Notes: a model not told the origin generated them from the sequence alone. A DNA stretch of 64,000 nucleotides from Teredinibacter purpureus (GCF_014217335.1 NZ_CP060092.1:3179501-3243500); one strand, 5' to 3'; positions 28,145-38,375 are shown, numbered from the stretch's first letter. Translations and numbers: made by a program.

Positions 28145-30154
28145 ATGAACATTAAAACGGCTAAGCCGTTTAAAGTGAAAAGCCGATTTAAACCCGCTGG
28201 CGATCAACCATCGGCCATTAAAAAATTAGTTAAGGGTATTGACGCTGGCTTGGCCCATCAAACGTTGCTGGGTGTAACCGGCTCTGGAAAAACGTTCACT
28301 ATTGCGAATGTTATCGAAAAAGTGCAGCGGCCCACGCTCATAATGGCTCACAATAAAACACTTGCAGCACAGCTATACGGCGAATTCAAGGAATTTTTTC
28401 CGAATAACTCGGTGGAATATTTTGTTTCATATTACGATTATTACCAGCCCGAAGCGTATGTACCTTCGTCTGACACCTTTATTGATAAAGATGCCTCGGT
28501 AAATGAGCACATAGAGCAAATGCGGTTGTCTGCAACTAAAGCGCTTATGGAGCGTAAAGACGCTATCGTAGTTGCAACGGTTTCCGCTATATACGGCCTA
28601 GGCGACCCCGATAGCTATTTAAAAATGATGTTGCACTTGGTTCGTGGCGACCAAATGGAGCAGCGCACTATTTTGCGCCGTTTGGCAGAGCTTCAATATA
28701 CCCGCAATGATATTGATTTTCACCGGGGCACCTACCGCGTAAGAGGAGAGGTGATTGATGTTTTTCCCGCAGACTCAGAAACAGAAGCCGTAAGATTAGA
28801 ACTGTTTGACGATGAAGTAGAAAATATATCGTTATTTGACCCGCTCACCGGCGAAGTACTGTCCAAATTGCCGCGCGCTACCATCTACCCTAAAACTCAT
28901 TATGTAACGCCAAGACAAACCATTGTTGATGCGGTTGAAAAAGTCGAATCTGAATTAAGAGAAAGGCTAGAGCAGCTACGAGACAACAATAAGCTCGTGG
29001 AGGCCCAGCGCCTTGAACAACGTACAAAATACGATTTGGAAATGATGCGCGAATTGGGTTATTGCAACGGTATCGAAAACTATTCTCGTTATTTATCTGG
29101 CCGAGACCCAGGGCTAGCACCACCTACACTTTTCGATTACCTCCCAGATGAAGCATTACTGGTCATCGATGAATCCCACGTGACGGTTCCACAGATTGGT
29201 GCTATGTATAAGGGCGACCGGTCCCGCAAAGAAACACTGGTTGAATACGGGTTTAGATTGCCTTCTGCGCTCGATAATCGCCCGATGCGTTTCGATGAGT
29301 GGGAAGAGCGCGCTCCGCAAGCCATTTTTGTGTCGGCAACGCCCGGTAAATACGAAGCCGAAAAACAAGGGCAAGTGGTCGAGCAAGTGGTTCGACCGAC
29401 AGGCTTGCTAGACCCAATACTGGAAGTACGTCCCGCCGGTACACAGGTGGATGACTGCCTCTCCGAGATCAATGTCCGTGCACAGAATAATGAGCGTATA
29501 TTGATTACAGTGTTAACCAAACGCATGGCAGAAGATTTATCCGAGTTTCTAGCGGAATGCGGAGTACGAGCACGCTACCTACACTCCGATATTGACACTG
29601 TAGAGCGTGTCGAAATAATTCGTGATTTGCGTTTGGGTGAGTTCGATGTCCTTATTGGCATCAACTTACTACGAGAAGGGCTAGATATGCCGGAAGTGTC
29701 TCTTGTTGCCATTTTTGATGCAGACAAAGAAGGTTTTCTTCGCTCCGACCGTGCGTTAATACAAACTATTGGCCGCGCTGCGCGTAACATAAAAGGCAAG
29801 GCCATTCTCTACGCCGACCGTATTACGGGCTCTATGCAGCGCGCAATGGAAGAAACCGAACGTCGTCGCGAAAAACAAATAGAGTTTAACGCGGCTAACG
29901 GAATAACGCCTAAAGGTATTATTAAATCTGTTGCCGATATTATGGAAGGCGCTCGCGCACCGGGTGCAAAACCAGGTTCTCGCAAGGTGGCCGATAAAGG
30001 AGGGCGCTACGACACTGAGTTGCCAGAAGGAAAAGATGTATGGCACCACATTCAAGATCTTGAAAAACAAATGTTTGAAGCGGCGAAGAACCTTGAATTT
30101 GAAACGGCTGCACGTCTGCGTGATCAGATCCATCAATTAAAAAATCGCGGCTAA
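28145..30154 (+). CDS. uvrB: UvrABC excinuclease subunit B
   Basis: 669 residues from the ATG at 28145 ([21 protein letters not shown]), one base after the rlmL stop. The frame is open back to 28097 inside rlmL, but that extension has no family support. Walker A is [10 protein letters not shown]. The damage-probing beta-hairpin segment is [21 protein letters not shown] (read as two pieces), the DEAD-like motif is LVIDESHVT, and helicase motif VI is [11 protein letters not shown]-terminal UVR domain ([17 protein letters not shown]) contacts UvrC. It works in nucleotide excision repair with UvrA and UvrC. Its last codons form part of the metE terminator hairpin. Confidence 0.98.
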   Translation: MNIKTAKPFKVKSRFKPAGDQPSAIKKLVKGIDAGLAHQTLLGVTGSGKTFTIANVIEKVQRPTLIMAHNKTLAAQLYGEFKEFFPNNSVEYFVSYYDYYQPEAYVPSSDTFIDKDASVNEHIEQMRLSATKALMERKDAIVVATVSAIYGLGDPDSYLKMMLHLVRGDQMEQRTILRRLAELQYTRNDIDFHRGTYRVRGEVIDVFPADSETEAVRLELFDDEVENISLFDPLTGEVLSKLPRATIYPKTHYVTPRQTIVDAVEKVESELRERLEQLRDNNKLVEAQRLEQRTKYDLEMMRELGYCNGIENYSRYLSGRDPGLAPPTLFDYLPDEALLVIDESHVTVPQIGAMYKGDRSRKETLVEYGFRLPSALDNRPMRFDEWEERAPQAIFVSATPGKYEAEKQGQVVEQVVRPTGLLDPILEVRPAGTQVDDCLSEINVRAQNNERILITVLTKRMAEDLSEFLAECGVRARYLHSDIDTVERVEIIRDLRLGEFDVLIGINLLREGLDMPEVSLVAIFDADKEGFLRSDRALIQTIGRAARNIKGKAILYADRITGSMQRAMEETERRREKQIEFNAANGITPKGIIKSVADIMEGARAPGAKPGSRKVADKGGRYDTELPEGKDVWHHIQDLEKQMFEAAKNLEFETAARLRDQIHQLKNRG

Positions 30155-30169
30155 AGTGTTAGCCGCGAT
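30139..30169 (-). terminator. Intrinsic terminator of metE overlapping the uvrB 3' end
   Basis: A perfect 10-bp stem: ATCGCGGCTA at 30144-30153 and TAGCCGCGAT at 30160-30169, with a 6-base loop. On the minus strand it is followed by TTTTT (30143-30139), which makes a canonical terminator for metE, whose stop is at 30199. The hairpin includes the last uvrB codons and stop. On the plus strand no T run follows. Confidence 0.8.
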
Positions 30170-30198
30170 CCCTAGCCTTCTTATCTATGAGCCTTACG

Positions 30199-32475
30199 CT
30201 AACATTCGCAACGCAATTGTTTAGCGGCACCAACCATATTTTGCAGTGCTGGAATAACATCCTCCCAGCGACGCGTTTTTAAACCACAATCGGGGTTTAC
30301 CCATAAGCGCTCTTTGGGGATACGTTTTACAGCTTTCAGCATAAGCGACTTAATCTCAGCCTCTGTTGGTATATTCGGTGAATGGATATCATACACGCCG
30401 GGGCCAATATCATTGGGGTAGTCAAAAACGTCAAAAACACCAAGTAATTGAGTGTCTGAACGAGAGGTTTCGATGGTAATCACGTCAGCGTCGAGTTCGG
30501 CGATTGCACCAATAATATCGTTAAATTCCGAATAGCACATATGCGTGTGTATTTGTGTTTCATCTTTTACGGCATTAGCACTAATGCGAAAAGCCTCTAC
30601 CGACCATTGTAAATAGTACGGCCATTCAGCTTTACGTAAGGGTAGCCCTTCTCGCAGTGCAGCTTCGTCAATTTGAATGATTTTTGCACCTGAACGCTCT
30701 AAATCTAGCACTTCTTCTCGTATGGCCAGCGCCAATTGAGCACACGTGATACTTCGATGCTGATCATCGCGAACAAAAGACCAATTAAGCAGGGTAACAG
30801 GCCCGGTGAGCATCGCCTTTACCGGTTTTGCTGTGAGTGATTGTGCGTAGGCAATCCAATCAACGGTCATAGGTTCTGGGCGTCGAATATCGCCATAAAG
30901 TATTGGGGGTTTTACGCATCGCGAACCGTAAGACTGCACCCAGCCATACTGACTGAACGCATAGCCTTCTAATTGCTCGCCAAAATATTCAACCATATCG
31001 TTTCGTTCAGCTTCGCCGTGCACCAATACATCCAGGCCAATGGTTTCTTGCGTTTTAATGCTGCGTTCAATTTCAGCTCTAATGCAGGCCTTATAATCTT
31101 CGTTCGTCAATTCATTCGATTTATAGTGTTTGCGAGCCGTACGTATTGCCTGAGTTTGAGGGAATGAACCAATCGTAGTGGTAGGGAATAGCGGTAGGTT
31201 AAGGCCTACTTTTTGGATTTTTGCCCGTTCAGAATACGATGATTGACGTTCGCCTTGAGACTTTGTAAGCGCTGCAACCTTAGCCGCAACTTCAGCACAA
31301 TGGACTTTTGCAGAGTTTTTTCGTTGCTCTATATAAAGAGTATTTTCCGCTAACTCTGCCTGAATGGATGCTACGCCATCATTCAAACCACGCTTTAGAA
31401 TATTCAGTTCTTGTAATTTTTGTACCGCAAACGACAGCCAATTTTTAATATCGAGCGCCAATTGAGTTTCGCTGTCTAAATCAACGGGAACATGTAAAAG
31501 GGAGCACGATGGTGCTATCCATAATCTTTCGCCAAGCCGGCTGGATATTGGCTGTAGCCATTGCAATGTCTGCGATAAATCCGTCTTCCATATATTCCGC
31601 CCATTGATCACGCCTAACGATAGAACCTTATGTACCGGCAACCAATCCACTACGTGTTTAACTTCCTCTTGCGCGTTTATCGCGTCCACGTGTAAACCAG
31701 CAACAGGTAATGTACATGCAAGTGTTAAGTTTTCTTTTAATGTCCCAAAATAGGTTGCTAAGAGAATGTTCAGGTTAGGATGTTTTAACGTGTGATAGGT
31801 TTTTTGTAGGGCATTTTTCCATTCTGCCGAAATTTCAGTGACTAAAATGGGTTCGTCTACTTGAATCCACTCGATGCCGCACTGGGCAAGCTTGGCGAAT
31901 AACGCCTGGTAAACACGAATCAAATCATCCAGTAAGTCAATGCGTTCACTACTATCTTTTTCCTTACACAGCCACAGGTACGTTACTGGCCCAATAATCA
32001 CAGGCTTAATGTTCTTGCCTGTCGCAATGGCATTTTTAACTTGGGCAATCAACCGAGCAGGGTTTAAGCTAAACGTCGTTTCAGCAGTCACTTCCGGCAC
32101 AATATAGTGATAATTGGTATCAAACCATTTTGTCATTTCTCCCGCTTTGACACTACCGCAAGCATCGTTGCCCACAGAGCGGCCTCTTGCCACGCGAAAA
32201 TATTGGTCGAGTTCGCTACCGGTATCTTTGTCAATCCGTGAGGGTATATTGCCCAATAGAAAACTCATGTCGAGTACGTGATCGTAAAACGAAAAGTCAC
32301 CCACCGGCACCCAATCGCAGTCAGCCTGATGCGCCCAATGTTGTTGTTGTAGTGTATTGCCCAACGCTTCTAACGTTGCTGGATCCGAGTCGCCTTGCCA
32401 ATAGCGTTCTAGCCCAAATTTCAATTCTCGTTGTTTCCCAATTCGAGGAAAGCCTAGATTATGCGTAATTGCCAT
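30199..32475 (-). CDS. metE: Cobalamin-independent methionine synthase
   Basis: 758 residues, the usual MetE length (753 in E. coli). The N-terminus is [20 protein letters not shown]. The C-terminal catalytic barrel shows the zinc ligands in [12 protein letters not shown] (H and C), the glutamate in [10 protein letters not shown] and the cysteine in [22 protein letters not shown] opens the C-terminal domain. It transfers a methyl group from 5-methyltetrahydropteroyl-triglutamate to homocysteine. It is divergent from metR across 123 bp containing a MetR box, the same arrangement as in enteric bacteria. Confidence 0.98.
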   Translation of the reverse strand: MAITHNLGFPRIGKQRELKFGLERYWQGDSDPATLEALGNTLQQQHWAHQADCDWVPVGDFSFYDHVLDMSFLLGNIPSRIDKDTGSELDQYFRVARGRSVGNDACGSVKAGEMTKWFDTNYHYIVPEVTAETTFSLNPARLIAQVKNAIATGKNIKPVIIGPVTYLWLCKEKDSSERIDLLDDLIRVYQALFAKLAQCGIEWIQVDEPILVTEISAEWKNALQKTYHTLKHPNLNILLATYFGTLKENLTLACTLPVAGLHVDAINAQEEVKHVVDWLPVHKVLSLGVINGRNIWKTDLSQTLQWLQPISSRLGERLWIAPSCSLLHVPVDLDSETQLALDIKNWLSFAVQKLQELNILKRGLNDGVASIQAELAENTLYIEQRKNSAKVHCAEVAAKVAALTKSQGERQSSYSERAKIQKVGLNLPLFPTTTIGSFPQTQAIRTARKHYKSNELTNEDYKACIRAEIERSIKTQETIGLDVLVHGEAERNDMVEYFGEQLEGYAFSQYGWVQSYGSRCVKPPILYGDIRRPEPMTVDWIAYAQSLTAKPVKAMLTGPVTLLNWSFVRDDQHRSITCAQLALAIREEVLDLERSGAKIIQIDEAALREGLPLRKAEWPYYLQWSVEAFRISANAVKDETQIHTHMCYSEFNDIIGAIAELDADVITIETSRSDTQLLGVFDVFDYPNDIGPGVYDIHSPNIPTEAEIKSLMLKAVKRIPKERLWVNPDCGLKTRRWEDVIPALQNMVGAAKQLRCEC

Positions 32476-32544
32476 TTTCTACCCTTATTAACGTATTGAA
32501 GTGGTTATGTGTGGATTTTTTGCAAGATTAGCGGCAACAACACA

Positions 32545-32588
32545 TGAATAATAATGGTATTATTTCATCTAGTAATGAATTTTATTCA
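32545..32588. promoter_or_regulatory. MetR operator region between metE and metR
   Basis: TGAATTTTATTCA at 32576-32588 matches the MetR consensus TGAA-N5-TTCA exactly. It ends 10 bases before the metR ATG and lies about 100 bp before the metE start. A second, looser palindrome beginning TGAA at 32545 and ending TTCA at 32567 lies beside it. Two adjacent sites would fit MetR control of metE with homocysteine as co-effector, and metR self-control. Confidence 0.7.
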
Positions 32589-32598
32589 TAGGTTGAAT

Positions 32599-33513
32599 AT
32601 GATAGAGCGTAACCACCTCACCATAATGAGGGAAATATACCGGCAAGGTTCGCTCACCGCTGCGGCGAACGAACTTAACTTGACGCAGTCGGCGGTGAGC
32701 CATTGCATTAAAAAACTGGAACAACAATTAGGCACGCCCTTATGGACAAAAAAAGGCCGTAACTTACAGCTGACACGTGCCGGCGAGCATCTACTAGGCG
32801 TGGCGAATCGTTTGCTTCCGCAGCTAGAGCGTAGCGATGAAAACCTTCAAAATTTTGCGCGCGGTCACCAAGGTACACTGCGTATTGGTATGGAGTGTTA
32901 CCCGTGCTATCGGTGGTTACTCAAAGTGATTCATCGTTTTATGGCGATAAAACCGAATGTAGAATTGGACGTAAAACAAAAATTTGTTTTTGGCGGAATG
33001 GCTGCATTGTTTAACCACGACATTGATATTTTAGTTACGCCAGACCCGTTGTATAAAAAGGGTATTTCGTTTTTGTCAGTATTTGACTATGAGCAGGTAT
33101 TGGTGGTGCCTAAGGGCCATACACTGGCAGACAAATCGATTATTGTGCCTAAAGATTTATCGTCTGAAGTGCTTTATACCTACCCTGTTGAGAAGCAAAG
33201 GCTGGATATATTTTCAGCGTTTTTAACACCGGCACAGGTCGAACCACGCAAACACCAAACCGTAGAAGCAACCGAGATTATTCTTCAGCTTGTCGAGAAC
33301 GGGAGGGGGGTTACCACCTTGCCAGGCTGGCTGGCAGAAGAATACAGCGGAACCCATGCTATTGAGACGATACGCTTGGGACAGAAGGGTATCCAGAAAC
33401 ACATTCATCTGGGTATACGACAACAAGAAGAGGAAGAGCCTATCGTATCGGCTTTTCTCGGACTAGCGCGACAAAATATCCAAACAATAGCGACAGCTAT
33501 GGTGAATAAATAG
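32599..33513 (+). CDS. metR: LysR-type regulator MetR
   Basis: 304 residues from the ATG at 32599 (MIERNHLTIMREIYRQGSL); the frame is open further back to 32554 but an AGG site precedes 32599. The N-terminal winged helix-turn-helix reads SLTAAANELNLTQSAVSHCIKKLEQQLGTPLW, typical of LysR proteins. The C-terminal effector domain includes the LRIGMECYPCYRWL stretch, characteristic of MetR. MetR activates metE and other methionine genes in response to homocysteine. Its divergence from metE and the MetR box between them support the assignment strongly. Confidence 0.93.
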   Translation: MIERNHLTIMREIYRQGSLTAAANELNLTQSAVSHCIKKLEQQLGTPLWTKKGRNLQLTRAGEHLLGVANRLLPQLERSDENLQNFARGHQGTLRIGMECYPCYRWLLKVIHRFMAIKPNVELDVKQKFVFGGMAALFNHDIDILVTPDPLYKKGISFLSVFDYEQVLVVPKGHTLADKSIIVPKDLSSEVLYTYPVEKQRLDIFSAFLTPAQVEPRKHQTVEATEIILQLVENGRGVTTLPGWLAEEYSGTHAIETIRLGQKGIQKHIHLGIRQQEEEEPIVSAFLGLARQNIQTIATAMVNK

Positions 33514-33669
33514 GCCATTGATAGCGTTGTATTACGTTAAATTTGGCCCAAATGTTAAATTCAGTAAAAGTGTGCGCCTGTCATCTACTCGCGTTAACTA
33601 TTGTGATAGTTTTTGCCCGTAAGCGAGAGTAAGATCCCGCTGGATTTATTAATATTAGGAGTAGTTACC

Positions 33670-34230
33670 ATGTTTAACCCTAAAAACGTTTTTTTCGGAG
33701 CCGTACTTGCTGGTTTTTCAACCTTTGCTTTCGCAGGTTCCGACACTGGTATGTACCTTGGCGGCTCGCTTGGCATGACAAGCTCTACAATTGCCGCAAC
33801 CGAGTACACCAATGAGATGGACGATGATTACACCGGTTACAAGGTGTTTGCCGGCTATAATTTCGGGTTAGTCCCCATGATCGACCTCGCCGTAGAAGCG
33901 TCTTATGTCGACTTTGGCACTGCAGCAATTGAAATAGTGAATAGTGAAATCGAGTCTGAAACCACTGCGTGGGATGTATATGGACTTGCCGGTTTTAATA
34001 CTGGCCCCATTGGCTTTTTTGGCAAGGTCGGCTTAGCTTCATGGGAAAGCGAATTGCAGCTGCAAGGTATTGAGGCTGCACGTGCAGATAATAGCGGCAG
34101 CGACTTAACGTACGGTGTTGGTGCAAAAATACAACTTATGTCCGTGGCCATTCGTGCAGAATACGAATACTTCGATTTTGAACATGCTGAAATGGATATG
34201 ATTTCAATCGGCGCTGCGATTACATTCTAA
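33670..34230 (+). CDS. Outer-membrane beta-barrel (OmpA-like / OMP_b-brl) protein
   Basis: 186 residues from the ATG at 33670, which has ATTAGGAGT upstream. A signal peptide (MFNPKNVFFGAVLAGFSTFAFA) precedes a mature barrel of alternating strands: GMYLGGSLGMTSS, YTGYKVFAGYNFGL, IDLAVEASYVDFG, WDVYGLAGFNTGPIGFFGKVGL, LTYGVGAKIQLMSVAIRAEYEYFDF, and the terminal strand ISIGAAITF ending in Phe as outer-membrane proteins do. It fits an eight-stranded OmpA-type barrel without a peptidoglycan domain. A specific function cannot be given. A strong terminator follows. Confidence 0.83.
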   Translation: MFNPKNVFFGAVLAGFSTFAFAGSDTGMYLGGSLGMTSSTIAATEYTNEMDDDYTGYKVFAGYNFGLVPMIDLAVEASYVDFGTAAIEIVNSEIESETTAWDVYGLAGFNTGPIGFFGKVGLASWESELQLQGIEAARADNSGSDLTYGVGAKIQLMSVAIRAEYEYFDFEHAEMDMISIGAAITF

Positions 34231-34255
34231 TCAGATACCTAGCAACCTCTCCCCC

Positions 34256-34285
34256 AAAAGGCGCGTATTATTCGCGCCTTTTTTT
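34256..34285. terminator. Strong intrinsic terminator after the barrel protein gene
   Basis: AAAAGGCGCG at 34256-34265 and CGCGCCTTTT at 34273-34282 form a perfect 10-bp stem with a 7-base loop. The T run continues to 34285. The A run on the other side makes it work in both directions, so it can also end the convergent integrase gene (stop at 34306). Confidence 0.9.
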
Positions 34286-34305
34286 GATTTAGACCTATAA
34301 ATATT

Positions 34306-35550
34306 TTAGGTCGTATGCAGTTTTTTACGTCGCCCAGAGGCGTGTCGTTCACGTAAATCACTGTCAATGTACTTATCGGTCGTCGCCATACTGGCATGAC
34401 CAGCATCATCCCGAACGTGTTCACGCGGGCGTGTTTTTACATCTTCTGAAATGCCTGTATGCCGTAACCAGTGGGCTGTTGCTGAACGAAGATCTTGAGC
34501 ATCATCAGCAAAACCTTCTATCGCCATTTTTTCATAAGCCAAATCGAATAACTCTTGTAAGAGCGAGCGAATCTGACGGGTACTGGTGACAGCGCCACGG
34601 CCTTGAGTTTTCCCAACAAGTGGCGTGTGTTCGCCCGCAACGGGGAGGGCTGGTAAACCCAGATAGCAACGATAACGCTTTAATGCTGCCAGCATTTCAT
34701 CAGAAACTGTCACAATACGGTTTTTATTGCCTTTACCTGTTACGTGAAACCACCAATTTCCGTCCATATCGCGCTGAAAATCACCCATAGTAGGCGTTGC
34801 ACGTTCATCGGCAACAACCTCTGAAATACGCAAATACATGCCAAGTAAGCAATTCAAAATAAACAGGCTACGCTCATATTTTTGCGGGTGTTCGTCGGCC
34901 CGCTTAACGGCCAGCTCCAGTAAAAAATCCCACTGTAAATTTGAAATTCGGCGTACAGGTTTGTGGGTTTGTTCTTTTTGTATAAATTTACTTTTTTGTC
35001 GAATAAGCGCAACAGGGTTAGCTTCTACCACGCCTTCTTGGATCATATAGCCAAAATAGGAGGATAAAACCGAAAATGTTGCCTTGAGAGAGCTTTGAGA
35101 GAGTTGATATTGATCGATACTCGGCGCAACCCCAGCGCGTACTAATTCTTTACTAAGGCTAACCACGTAGGGCCGCCACGCGCTATTGGGCAATCGCTCA
35201 CCGCCAACGTTTTTAAACCGAGCAACATTCTTTAGGCCAATCCAGCTGTCAGGCGGTTGTTTCGCGAAGGTCACATAGGCTTCTATATCCTCACGCTTCA
35301 ATTCCGTGACAGCGATGCACCTTATAAACCAAGCCCACTGAAGGAGCCGCTCTAATTCACGACGATAGGCGTTGAATGTAGCTGAACTCCCCGTATAGCT
35401 ATGCAAAAACTTGAGTGAGAACTCGTAATCAACCACCGCGCCATTGACCTGATCGGCCGTGCCAAATAAAGGCACCACATCAAATATTTTTTGATGGAAA
35501 GGGTTTGCGGTTGTAGCGAGATTATCAAAAATAGGGCGTGGGCTTCTCAC
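34306..35550 (-). CDS. Tyrosine recombinase / phage-integrase family protein
   Basis: 414 residues. An N-terminal SAM-like core-binding domain (about 45-190) precedes a catalytic domain with the family residues: Arg in LRISEV, Lys in TGKGNKNR, His-x-x-Arg in HWLRHTG, the His in DAGHASMATTDKYID and the nucleophile Tyr in the same motif. All appear present, so it should be active. It cuts and rejoins DNA through a 3'-phosphotyrosine. It stands alone, with no excisionase or phage genes beside it and no att repeat that I could see. Similar single integrases occur in Pseudomonas and Cellvibrio chromosomes. Confidence 0.88.
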   Translation of the reverse strand: MRSPRPIFDNLATTANPFHQKIFDVVPLFGTADQVNGAVVDYEFSLKFLHSYTGSSATFNAYRRELERLLQWAWFIRCIAVTELKREDIEAYVTFAKQPPDSWIGLKNVARFKNVGGERLPNSAWRPYVVSLSKELVRAGVAPSIDQYQLSQSSLKATFSVLSSYFGYMIQEGVVEANPVALIRQKSKFIQKEQTHKPVRRISNLQWDFLLELAVKRADEHPQKYERSLFILNCLLGMYLRISEVVADERATPTMGDFQRDMDGNWWFHVTGKGNKNRIVTVSDEMLAALKRYRCYLGLPALPVAGEHTPLVGKTQGRGAVTSTRQIRSLLQELFDLAYEKMAIEGFADDAQDLRSATAHWLRHTGISEDVKTRPREHVRDDAGHASMATTDKYIDSDLRERHASGRRKKLHTT

Positions 35551-35869
35551 TCACAGGCTCCAGCGTTAAAAGGTTTAGGGTGTAAGATATTATTCTTTAT
35601 ATTCAAATACTTATAGGTAATATTTAAAGTAAATAATGATGCTACTTTAAGAGTCTTAACGCCAGAATGAGCGACACCTATCACGAGAAACAATTTTAAT
35701 CAGAATGGCTCAATAGCGGCCACACTTTAACTGATATAATCTTACCGTTTGCTAGACACTAGGGTAAGCAGGGTCGCTAAAGCTAGTACAATCCACTCGG
35801 CTAATCGTAAGGTTAACCGAGTATAACGAATACTGTCGATGTTGAACCAAAAAATAGGATGGTTTGCTC
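35551..35869. other. Gap between the integrase and the hotdog protein gene
   Basis: About 320 bp with no gene visible. It is divergent-promoter space for the minus-strand recombinase and the plus-strand hotdog gene. I saw no tRNA gene and no clear direct repeat that would mark an integration site. Confidence 0.5.
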
Positions 35870-36556
35870 ATGAAGGAAGATTACGTAAAGTTGGTTGCAC
35901 TATTAAAAGAAAAAAGTCAGCAAATACAACTCAGTAACGGCGACTTCATGAAACGCCTAGAACCTCAGGTAAGAGAGCTTAAAGAAACGTTTAACCAATC
36001 GGTATCCAATTCATTTGCCAATGCGTGGTTTTCGAAATATATCGCTAGTGCGAATGAAGAGCCGCAAAATCTCATCTCACCGCCAACACCAGAAGTGTTA
36101 ACGCTTAAACAGCGGCTACAAACCAAGCTAGGGCAAGAGGTACACGTTGGAGAATGGTTCACGCTTACACAAGCGACCATTGATGAGTTTGCTGCCGTCA
36201 CAGGTGACAGCCAGTGGATCCATATAGACTTGGAACGTGCCAAAACCGAATCTCCTTACAAATCAACAGTTGCCCACGGCTTTTTGATTCTTTCATTGTT
36301 ACCCCATTTGCGTGGGTTAGATGAGCATGCAGGGTCGCAATATCCAGAAGCACGCCTAATTGTGAATTGCGGCCTGAATAGCACGCGGTTTTTATCGGCG
36401 GTAAAACCTGACACCGAAATACGTTCTCGCACAATATTGCGCGCCTTAACAGCAAACAAACGAAGCCTTGATATCGTAGAAGAGGTTATTGTAGAGGCAG
36501 GCGAACGCCGGCGAGAAGTCTGTGCCGTAGAACTGATTACGCGAATATATCTTTAA
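35870..36556 (+). CDS. MaoC-like hotdog-fold protein (NodN type) with helical N-terminal extension
   Basis: 228 residues from the ATG at 35870; a TTG two codons earlier is possible. Residues 1-70 are helical and polar, with no family I recognise. Residues about 85-228 form a MaoC hotdog domain. The motif FAAVTGDSQWIHIDLERA carries the hydratase D and H residues (GD...IH.D), followed by SPYKSTVAHGFLILSLLP. NodN-type members have QW where (R)-enoyl hydratases have NP, so substrate is uncertain. An (R)-specific enoyl-CoA hydratase or dehydratase-like role is the best guess. It lies 2 kb before the polyketide operon on the same strand and has no clear operon partner. A hairpin follows the stop. 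Confidence 0.8.
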   Translation: MKEDYVKLVALLKEKSQQIQLSNGDFMKRLEPQVRELKETFNQSVSNSFANAWFSKYIASANEEPQNLISPPTPEVLTLKQRLQTKLGQEVHVGEWFTLTQATIDEFAAVTGDSQWIHIDLERAKTESPYKSTVAHGFLILSLLPHLRGLDEHAGSQYPEARLIVNCGLNSTRFLSAVKPDTEIRSRTILRALTANKRSLDIVEEVIVEAGERRREVCAVELITRIYL

Positions 36557-36564
36557 TTTAACAA

Positions 36565-36596
36565 TACGCTCTCGGTAATGTCGTGACGAGAGCGTA
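36565..36596 (+). terminator. Hairpin after the hotdog gene
   Basis: TACGCTCTCG (36565-36574) and CGAGAGCGTA (36587-36596) pair perfectly over 10 bp with a 12-base loop, 9 bp after the stop. No T run follows, so termination may need Rho, or the hairpin may only protect the 3' end. Confidence 0.5.
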
Positions 36597-38124
36597 CGGC
36601 ACCTCTTTTAAATAGTCCCGCCAATATGTTATTTAGTGTGACGGTAGTGCGCTAGCCCCAACTGCCTCAATGACATCACAAATACCTAGAGTCCACATTC
36701 CCTCAGTGAACCCAACCCTCCAGCATCGAAATGGTGCGCGGGTGTCTTATCAGCATTCAGCTCGTCAATAGTGTCATGGGGATAGGGCAATTATTATTGT
36801 ATTATTTGTTGCCGCTGCCTTCACGGGTCCGGTTAACGGCTGGCTAGAATACGTACGTTTAACGTCTACACAGGTGTTCCAAACCCCTCCATAATAATAC
36901 GCATTATTGTAGCGTGTATTTATTAGCGCATATTAAATGCTGTATTTTTTATTCCATTTCTATCCCGAAATATTACCCTCCGTGTCCTTTCCATCGGCCA
37001 TAATAAACTCGTTATAATATTTATTAGTAAACGAGTTAATTATTAACTTGGTTGTTCGTTGCGCTCACAACAATCGTATTGAATTGCCATTTCGTTAAGG
37101 TGAAATTAAGTAGTTTGCCTAGAACATATGGCGTAATAACCATTATTGTTACGGTTTTTAGTCTGCATTTTATTACTATTTGACATGCTCTAAAGAACGA
37201 GGAGATTGGCCTAAGAAATGAATTCTTACATTTAGTAAGCCGTATTTTAGAATAAAAAATGCCACGCTAAAGTCGTGTCAGGGAATGAATGTTCAGCAAG
37301 CAAAAAAATATGGCGCGAAATACTTCTTGGCGTGAAAGGTAAATTATGTCGACACTTGATTACAGTGAAAAATAAATAATTTTATAGGGGTTTTTGTCGA
37401 GACGATAAAACTGTATGTACTTTAATCGCCACTGCTATTTTTTAGCGGCACAGGTGGTTCTATAAACAGAAGCACCCCTCAATGGATACCTTCCAGTATA
37501 AGATTCTATTCTTACGTCATACTAATGTTTGCGGCGTCTATTTTTTGATCCTTTTCTAATATCGTAAATCAACTCGACAATAGATTTTTACATCGCCTTC
37601 CCCGAATAGGGGCCTCTATAAAACGCACTTATTTAAGTTCATCTTAGAATGTGTACAGGAAATGATAAATGCGCTTTTCCGTACGTTCTGCAAGCGCTGT
37701 TGCTCCTATACCGCACGCCAGCATTGAAGTTATTGTTATGAGGTGTCTAAAATATTATAACGGCGTTTTTATTGAATCCTGTGCAATAAAAAATAGAGTA
37801 TTGAAAAAATATCCACGTTAAGGATCTGCGATGAGTTCATAAAAAAGTGCTAGATGCCTGCCTATATATCTTAAATTGACCAATAAAAAGCATAATGAGT
37901 TTAGGTTGGTTGCAAAGCGTCTATACGGTCAACTTGCAAGCCTATAGATGCTATTTATAGCGAACTCGCCGGAATTGTTTTCCCTCAAGCGGCGTTGCGA
38001 TAGCCCGTTTTTACAAACCAACGGTAGGTTTTAATAGCCGTAGTAATGGTTTTTTACAGTTTTGTTACAAATGAATATTATGCGTCTATTACTATTATCT
38101 AGACTTCATCATCTTGTATTTTTA

Positions 38125-38140
38125 TAACGCTTAAGCGTTA
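38125..38140. promoter_or_regulatory. Perfect 16-bp palindrome, candidate operator
   Basis: TAACGCTTAAGCGTTA is exactly self-complementary. It lies 433 bp before the polyketide operon start and about 170 bp before the candidate promoter. Its size and symmetry suit a dimeric regulator. No regulator gene that would bind it is visible in the window. Confidence 0.45.
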
Positions 38141-38310
38141 GTTACAAATTATCATTCCTCCTTTTATGACAACCCTATGTATAGGTGTTTAGCACTGCGT
38201 TACGGTACATCGACCGTGCCACTTAATCGATGTAAGTTTATTCGACGTTCACCTTAAGATAAATTATTTTTATGTTGATAAAGAAAAATATATTTTATTT
38301 TGTGTGTGGT

Positions 38311-38336
38311 TTGGCACTCTTAAAAGTCTATATAAT
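38311..38336 (+). promoter_or_regulatory. Candidate promoter of the polyketide operon
   Basis: A perfect TATAAT at 38331-38336. The closest -35-like word, TTGGCA at 38311-38316, is only 14 bases away, which is shorter than usual, so an activator may be needed. If used, transcription would begin near 38343 and leave a leader of about 230 bases before the GTG at 38573. Confidence 0.4.
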
Positions 38337-38375
38337 CCAATCGTTATTCATATTTAATGACCGAGCTAATCATTT

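Noticed and set aside
36961..37040. AACTCGTT/AACGAGTT repeat as a lux-type box
   Set aside because: The spacing (16-base centre) and the sequence do not match a LuxR-type 20-bp box, and no LuxR or LuxI gene is present.
38311..38326. TTGGCAC as the -24 part of a sigma-54 promoter before the polyketide operon
   Set aside because: The GC expected at the -12 position is absent (AG is found instead).
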